Shown here: piece by piece, positions 58,501 to 64,000 of the stretch
Position numbering within the stretch: the first letter of the stretch is position 1
How the letters are laid out: each line of letters begins with the position of its first letter
DNA from: Alopecurus myosuroides
Taxonomy: Eukaryota; Streptophyta; Magnoliopsida; Poales; Poaceae
Assembly: GCA_028641055.1 (NCBI GenBank)
Contig: CM054062.1
Coordinates: 270,275,765-270,339,764 of the forward strand
Direction of reading: 5' to 3'
DNA length: 64,000 bases
Notes under the pieces: model-generated
What the model was told of the DNA's origin: nothing
Databases searched by the model: none
The model's input: the letters and a program-made list of their open reading frames with translations, nothing else
Program-made: the position numbers and the translations under genes

Positions 58501-61500
58501 TAAAAAAAATTAGAATTGCAAAGTTTTTACAGTGTGTTGTACAAAAACAAGCAAGCTAGACAACAATAAACCAAAAACAATTGGCACAACACTACTCCAC
58601 TTTGGGCCACCTAGTCTTTAACTAACTTGTCAAGCGCCCTCGGCATCACGCTACTAACTAGAAGATGTCAAAAATTACGTTAATATTGCCTTCGAATGAT
58701 AATATTACAATGCTTTCAATATGGTTGCTATGTTAAAATGTGGAGATGCAAATACTACAGAGACTAAGCAGGGTGTGATCTTGGCTATAGGTTCTACCTC
58801 TATGCTTTTGAATGCTCAATACCTTATCTCTCATGGTTGGTGTCTCCTTCTATAGGCACTAGAGACGCCTTCATAAGGCTCAACTTTCCTTATTTAACAT
58901 ATCATAGTCTTCTTGGGCATCACGCCGCGCCTTGTCCTTTTGGCCATTGTAGCTTTGAGGTGTAATCTTAACATGGAGAATATAATAGAGACTTTCACGT
59001 GGAGATATATACAACATGTCTTCCTTTGCTTAAGTTGTTTGGCCCAACCCACAAGATCATGCAAATAAATATAGTAGCTTAATTAAATTAGAGTGTAATA
59101 AAATATTGCCAAATGGCTTAAGCAAATGAATACACATTGCATACGTTTCCTATTATATTTTCCATTTGAAGGATGCACCTCATTAAACTATAGTGCATAT
59201 AAGGACTAGGTGAATGATACCTAAAAATATATCCCTCCAAGTCATACATAAAACTTTCATCGAATACGGATTTCCAAAGAATTGTATAATGATCTATGAG
59301 ACCGAGTATGAAATTATGTACTCACTTTAAATTGGCTATTTTTCTTGTTTGTCTTCGCCAACCTACAAGAACCTTCCAAAGAAAATATAGTAGATTAATT
59401 AAAATTTCATAATTAACATCGTGACGTTGGTGCAAAAGTGCGCCACAATAAATTACTCTAGTATTCATATTGTGGGAAACGTTAAATTACTAGCACCGAA
59501 GTGGTGAACAAAATTAGGGCTTTTTGTACTAGTATAAGTAGCTCTGGGAAACCTAACATAGAAGCTTAGAATTAAATTCACTAAAGAAAACCATCCCCTT
59601 TGTAATATTTGACACATTTGAAGCAACATATTCAACATATCGTGGACCTTAGGAGTATGGTCCAAAGTCCTGCACCAACCATAGACATCAGGCCGTCTAT
59701 AAGGGCATCTCCAACAGCACTCCTAAACGGACCGTTGGTATCCCTTTTTGTCAGGACGTACCAAAACCACGCTGAATGGGCCTTCCTAAACGGACTTGGG
59801 AGGGGGGGACACTTCCACCTCAACGCGAAATGGGCCCAAAAATGGTCCATGGATACATCATTTGTGGACACTTCCCGCATCCCCCGCCAGCTATCACCCA
59901 CCCACCCCCGCGTCCCCCTTCTCCCCTCCTTCCCCCAGCATACCTTTTGACCGGTCCTTTTTAATGGTACAACGTCCCTATCTATCCCCACTTCCCGTCG
60001 TATCTACAAGCCATTGCATCCTGCCAGATCATCCATGCATGCATGCGTTACTAGCCCGGTATCCACCATAAAATGTCTTCAAGATTTTTTTGTACCATCA
60101 TATACTTTTTGTGGCGGGCGCAGAGAAGTTTGTTGAGCGAGGAGTCAAGAATCATGTGGCCGCGGCACAGGGGATTAAAACATAAATGGCTTTGTATTGG
60201 GCTTCCCGCTAAGAGTCGTATTTAGCCTAACATACAGCTCAAATCTGTCTTATCAATAAAAATAGTGCCACATCACTTCTTTTCTATGTGGTATAGCTAA
60301 GAGCTTATCCTACCTGGAGCGTTAGGGAAGGCCTTATAAGAGGTTTTTAAGTACTATGGCAAGCATACTTGACGACACGTTTTACCGTGAATGTGTTCCA
60401 CCCCCTGGTTCCACCAAGTTTCCACATGTTGTGTATGTGTCACGTGTGTTGGCATTGTCAAATGCATCATTTTTTTTTCTTTCAAACATTATTTAGATAA
60501 AAAGCAGTTGCCTAAATATGCATGCATTAGTCCAAAAGTCAAACTTTGCGAAATGGAGGAAACCTAATTAAACTAGTAGACAACCCATTTGCTTGAGGTA
60601 ATTTAGAGACGGGGCGAGAAATTAATAGTTTGTTGCTTACAAGGTACATTTATTTTATTTAAGACGCGTGTGCTCATCGTTTTGAAGTGTACATGTCATA
60701 TGTTTATGAACATCCATGATATGATTTGTTTTGCAGAAGTTTAACTTTTCAATGTTGACCAATAAGAGAGGATAGTACATGTGCGATAAATCATATTTTG
60801 AATAGTTGCTCATTTTACTATTCACAATGAATTTTGAATGTCATATTATTTGCTAAAATATGCCTTCTATTGCGGATATTTTGCATAGACAGGTATCAAG
60901 CATATCACCCGAATATATGTACATTGATTCAATTGATACAAATCCAGGCTTGTACGCTATATCTTTACTATTAATGACAGATCGGTGGTGATGGTACATC
61001 ATCCTCGTGTGCGTCACCCACTTTTACATTTATCCCCTCTAGGAATTGGAAAATAATCATGTAGTCCCTTCCAGAGCTGCCCTAATTGTATGGGATCTTC
61101 CCAAACCTATTTGTTCTCTTTAGCCGTATAACCAATATATTTATAGATTGATTCGGTTGATGACATTGTTAGGATTTTCTGATCTAATTGGGTTGCGCTT
61201 CCCAAACCTATTCGTTCTCTTTATAAGCAATGAGACTTAACTTTTTTGTTTCGAGTTGTGGATTGAATTTATATTGCAAATTTTGTGACATTGCAGATGC
61301 ATAGTGTTGATCTTGTCATTTAAAAAATTGTGAACCTTTAATAGTTCAATCATGTTTACTGTTAGCACGGTCTGCTCCTATGTCCTATTGACATGGTAGC
61401 ACTACATACTATATATTGTTTTTTTTTAGAAATGGGAGCCTTCCCCCAGGCCCCTGTAACTATATATTGGTTATAATAACATCTTATATTATGGGGACAG

Positions 61501-64000
61501 AGGGCCCTCAAAACAATAAAAAAGGTACTACCTCCGTTCCGCAAAAGTTATTTATATATAATTATTTTGACATATAATTAATATCATTGTGTTTCTATTC
61601 AAAATACTTCACTATGATTATGAGTTCTATTTTATATGTCACATATTAAATGCGTAATCCTTGGTCAAAGCCCCGGTCAAACGAAGCGAAATACGCCTTA
61701 TTTTGGGAATGAAGGTAGTAGTTCCCTAATTTTTTTTGCAAGTTTTTTTAGAATGTGTGTTAACCACTAGTATGAGAAAGGATGGATTCTACAAATATTG
61801 TTGATAGATTCTTCATAAACATGCTTCCATAGCATTAGACTTTTAAACAGAAATCTGCTAACATGTATTTTTTGGTCGAATAACAAAAAAGGACCAGTAG
61901 AAAAGTGAGAATTGAGACCGTAGATCGAATATAAAACTTGCTTTGGTGGATCCGGAGCACGGAGCATCATGATCAATTGTGTTTCCTACCTACATTACTG
62001 AAGCATGAACCAGGTTATTGGTCGGTACAACTCGCATACCAAGACACTTCATAGAGCGGACAAGCCACCTCAGAAGGACTTAAGGGGGGTGGACACGTCC
62101 GCTTCGGCCCAAAACTGGTCGTCCGCTTCGGCCCAAAACTGGTCCACGAATACGCCGTCCGTGGACACTCCCTGCGTCTCCTTGCCCCCACCTACCAGCT
62201 ACCACCCACCCACCCCTTGCTTCCTCATGCCCCACTTGGCAGTTAACCCGCCGCCCCCTCGCATACTTTTGACCGGACCTTTTTAATGGTACCGCGTCCC
62301 CGTGTATCCTCACTTCCTATCGTATCTACAAGCCGTTTCATCCTGCCAGATCATCTATGTATGCATGCGTTACTAGCCCGGCATCCACCATAAATTGTCT
62401 TCAAGATTTTCTGGACGAGCATATACGTTTTTGTGGCGGGCGTGGAGAAGGTTGCTGAGCGAGAAGTCAAGAATCATGTGGCCCCGACACAGTAGATTAA
62501 AACATTAATTGCTTTGTATTGGGCCTCCTGCTAAGAGCAGTATTCAGCCTAACATACAGCTCAAATATCTCCTATCAGTAATAATAGTGCCACATCACTT
62601 CTTTCCTATGTGGTATAGCTAAGAGCTGTTCCTAGCTGGAGCGTTAGGGAAAGCCTCACAAGCAGTTAAAACTTCTATGGCAATCATACTTGATGACACG
62701 TTTGACTCTAAACGTGTTCCTCCAAGTTTCCACATGGCTGTGTACGTCTCAGGTGTGTTGGCAGTGCCATTGCATCATTTTTTTTCTTTCAAACATTATT
62801 TACATACCAGAAATTAATGGTATGTTGTTCACAAGATACATTTATTTTATTTAAGACGTGTGTGATGATCTTGTTGCAAAAACGTTTTGAAGTGTACATG
62901 CCATATCTTGATGAACATCCATGATATGATTTGTTTCATAGAAGTTCAACTTTTCAAAGTTGGCGAATAAGAGAGAATAGAGTACATGTGATAAATCATA
63001 TTTTGAATAGTAGCTCATTTTACTAATCACAATAAATTTTGAATGATGTATTATTTGCTAAAATATGCCTTCTATTGCGCATATTTTGCATAGACATGTA
63101 TCAAGCATATCACCCAAATATATGTAGATTTATTTGATTGATTATATTGTTCACATTTTTTTTACAAATCAAGGTTTGCACGCTATATCTTTACTATTAA
63201 TTACAGATCGGTGGTGATGGTACGTCATCCTCATGTGCCTCACCCACTTACATTTTAGCCTCCTAGGAATCGGCAGTCCCTTCTTCGTGCTGCCCTAATT
63301 GTATGGCTCTTCCCAAACCTACTCGTTCTCTTTAACCATATCACCCAAATATTTATAGATTGATTCGGTTGATGATATTCTTAGGATTTTCTGATCCAAT
63401 TGTGTGGTGCTTCTCTCTTTATAAGCAATGAGATTTACCTTTTTTGTTTAGAGTTGTGGATTCAATTTATATTGCAGATTTTGTGACATTGCAGATGTAT
63501 AGTGTTGATCTTATCATTTCAAAATAACCATGAACTTCTAATAATTCAATCATGTTTACTATTAGCATGGTCTACTCCTATGTCCTATTGACATGGTAGC
63601 AGTACATGCTATATATTGGTTATAATAGCGTCTTATATTATGGGACAGAGGGAGTAGATGTTATCCCTCAAAAAAAAGGGGGGGGGGGGGGGGGGGGGAA
63701 GGTATTCCCTAAGTTTTTTGGCAAGTCGTTTTAGAATGTGTTAACCACTAGCATGAGAAAGGATGGATTCTACAAATGTTGTTGATAGATTCTTTACAAA
63801 CATACTTCCATCACATTATACTTTTAAACAGAAATCTGTTAACATGTATTTTTTGGTCGAATAACAAAAAAAAGGACCAGTAGAAAAGTGAGGATTGAGT
63901 CAGTAGATCGAATATACTGCTTGCTTTGGTGGGGGGCACCCTGATTAATTTGTGTTTCCTACCTACATTACTGAAGCATGAACCAGGTTATTGATCGGTA
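55540..64000 (+). CDS. SVP/StMADS11-type MADS-box factor, 5' part (OsMADS47-like)
   Basis: Exon 1 (55540-55727, 188 nt) encodes '[20 protein letters not shown]', then '[20 protein letters not shown]' and '[20 protein letters not shown]', a full MIKC-type MADS domain. It ends in phase 2 at a GTATAT donor. The next functional exon is probably at 63977-64000 ('...CATGAACCAGG': S-MNQVIDRY), continuing off the edge. A second, defective copy of that exon is at 62004-62082. From memory the N-terminus is nearly that of rice OsMADS47 (barley/wheat BM1-like). Relatives are DNA-binding repressors acting in meristem identity, flowering and brassinosteroid responses. The I, K and C regions lie outside. 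An upstream in-frame ATG at 55438 would add 34 residues not found in the family. Confidence 0.88.
55728..59792 (+). other. Large intron 1 of the MADS gene (left part)
   Basis: AT-rich intronic sequence without another gene. Near 57795 is a decayed Stowaway-like end ('ACTCCCTCCATTTCAAATTA'). The ORF at 58230-58433 has no recognisable domain. Confidence 0.7.
58425..58640 (-). mobile_element. Possible LINE 3' end in intron 1
   Basis: A T-run followed by 'GAGAAGGGGTTAACGCCGGC' and 'CATCTATGTCGGTTGATGCA' has the look of a poly(A)-tailed non-LTR end inserted on the minus strand. No ORF and no clear target duplication, so tentative. Confidence 0.35.
61528..61718. mobile_element. Stowaway-like MITE in copy A (191 bp)
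   Basis: Ends 'CTACCTCCGTTCC' and the inverse of 'GGAATGAAGGTAG', with TA on both sides. The matching place in copy B (near 63675) has no such insert, only A8G21. Confidence 0.8.
62004..62082 (+). pseudogene. Exon 2A of the MADS gene, lacking its splice donor
   Basis: After an AG acceptor ('ACTGAAG|C'), 79 nt encode '[20 protein letters not shown]' and 'PPQKDL', the expected size and content of SVP-family exon 2. The next two bases are AG, not GT, because the duplication joint falls exactly here. The nearest GT (62089) would add two codons in frame but is a weak donor (GTGGAC). Gly replaces the Asp of 'VIDRY' seen in exon 2B. Confidence 0.8.
62077..64000 (+). repeat. Tandem duplication copy B
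   Basis: Second copy, running off the window at exon 2B. Relative to copy A it lacks about 110 bp matching 60495-60605 and lacks the Stowaway element. It has a G21 run and an internal 24-bp tandem duplication (62097-62120, 62121-62144). Confidence 0.9.
63678..63698 (+). repeat. G21 homopolymer
   Basis: Twenty-one consecutive G after A8, in copy B of the intron duplication. It can form G-quadruplex structures and is also a typical place for sequencing-length error. Confidence 0.9.

Larger units (their letters stand above)
59793..62082 (+). repeat. Tandem duplication copy A (intron 1 end plus exon 2)
   Basis: Parallels 62077-64000 along nearly its whole length. Anchors include 'CTTTTGACCGG', 'GTTACTAGCCCGG', 'ATCACCCGAATATATGTA' versus 'ATCACCCAAATATATGTA', and 'GAAGCATGAACCAGGTTATTG'. 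It ends inside exon 2A at 'GGACTTA'. The joint is 'GGACTTNNGGGGGG', a short shared sequence at both edges. Confidence 0.9.

Noticed and set aside
1..64000. CRISPR arrays, operons, tRNA or rRNA genes
   Set aside because: No array of regularly spaced direct repeats with unique spacers and no recognisable RNA gene; the plant context makes prokaryotic features irrelevant.

Overview
This is plant nuclear DNA from a large, repeat-rich grass genome, most likely Triticeae (wheat, barley, Aegilops or rye). That assignment is an inference. It rests on Stowaway and Tourist MITEs, a CACTA element with subterminal 'CGGGACTAAAGGCC' repeats, a roughly 13 kb Sire-lineage copia, Tat-lineage gypsy elements with antisense ORFs, and single-copy genes matching rice-type proteins. 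Only two host genes are convincing: a complete VPS37-type ESCRT-I gene (minus strand, 7 coding exons, 3697-7357) and the 5' part of an SVP/StMADS11-type MADS-box gene closest to rice OsMADS47 (plus strand, from 55540, running off the right edge). Almost everything else is transposon DNA, mostly broken.

Layout. 1-2385: decayed Mutator-like (MULE) transposase with a CATAACG/CGTTATG repeat array. 2386-8500: the VPS37 gene with a hairpin MITE in its first coding intron. 8500-13770: gene-flanking DNA with Stowaway, Tourist and another TIR MITE, a degenerate trinucleotide tract, and a truncated duplicate of the MADS gene's upstream region plus exon 1 (about 11806-12180). 13770-28025: gypsy cluster. 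A plus-strand element survives only as its 3' end (antisense ORF fragment, polypurine tract, LTR 15534-15994). It abuts a left-truncated minus-strand Tat element (gag-PR-RT-RH-INT, an intron-containing antisense ORF, one LTR at 26574-27115), which in turn abuts an older LTR-like repeat. 28026-33826: 5' part of a copia element (gag, PBS, LTR), an LTR-like segment, and a gypsy 3' LTR. 35289-51733: a non-autonomous CACTA transposon carrying a captured WRN/RNase D-like 3'-5' exonuclease gene. A 13.4 kb copia (36960-50378) is inserted in it, and a 1.54 kb solo LTR (46300-47840) is inserted in the copia gag. 51790-53315: PIF/Harbinger element. 53547-54492: poly(A)-tailed retroposon with 11-bp target duplications. 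54504-64000: MADS gene with a very large intron 1.

The most interesting biology is at the MADS locus. A block of about 2.2 kb containing the end of intron 1 and exon 2 is tandemly duplicated. The first exon 2 copy is cut exactly at its 3' end by the duplication junction and has lost its splice donor; the second copy (starting 63977) is probably the functional one. A separate remnant of the same promoter and MADS exon lies 43 kb away next to VPS37, with an internal deletion that removes the start codon. I found no CRISPR, no tRNA or rRNA, and no convincing new multi-gene system. The transposon proteins carry premature stops, frameshifts or lost catalytic residues and look inactive.
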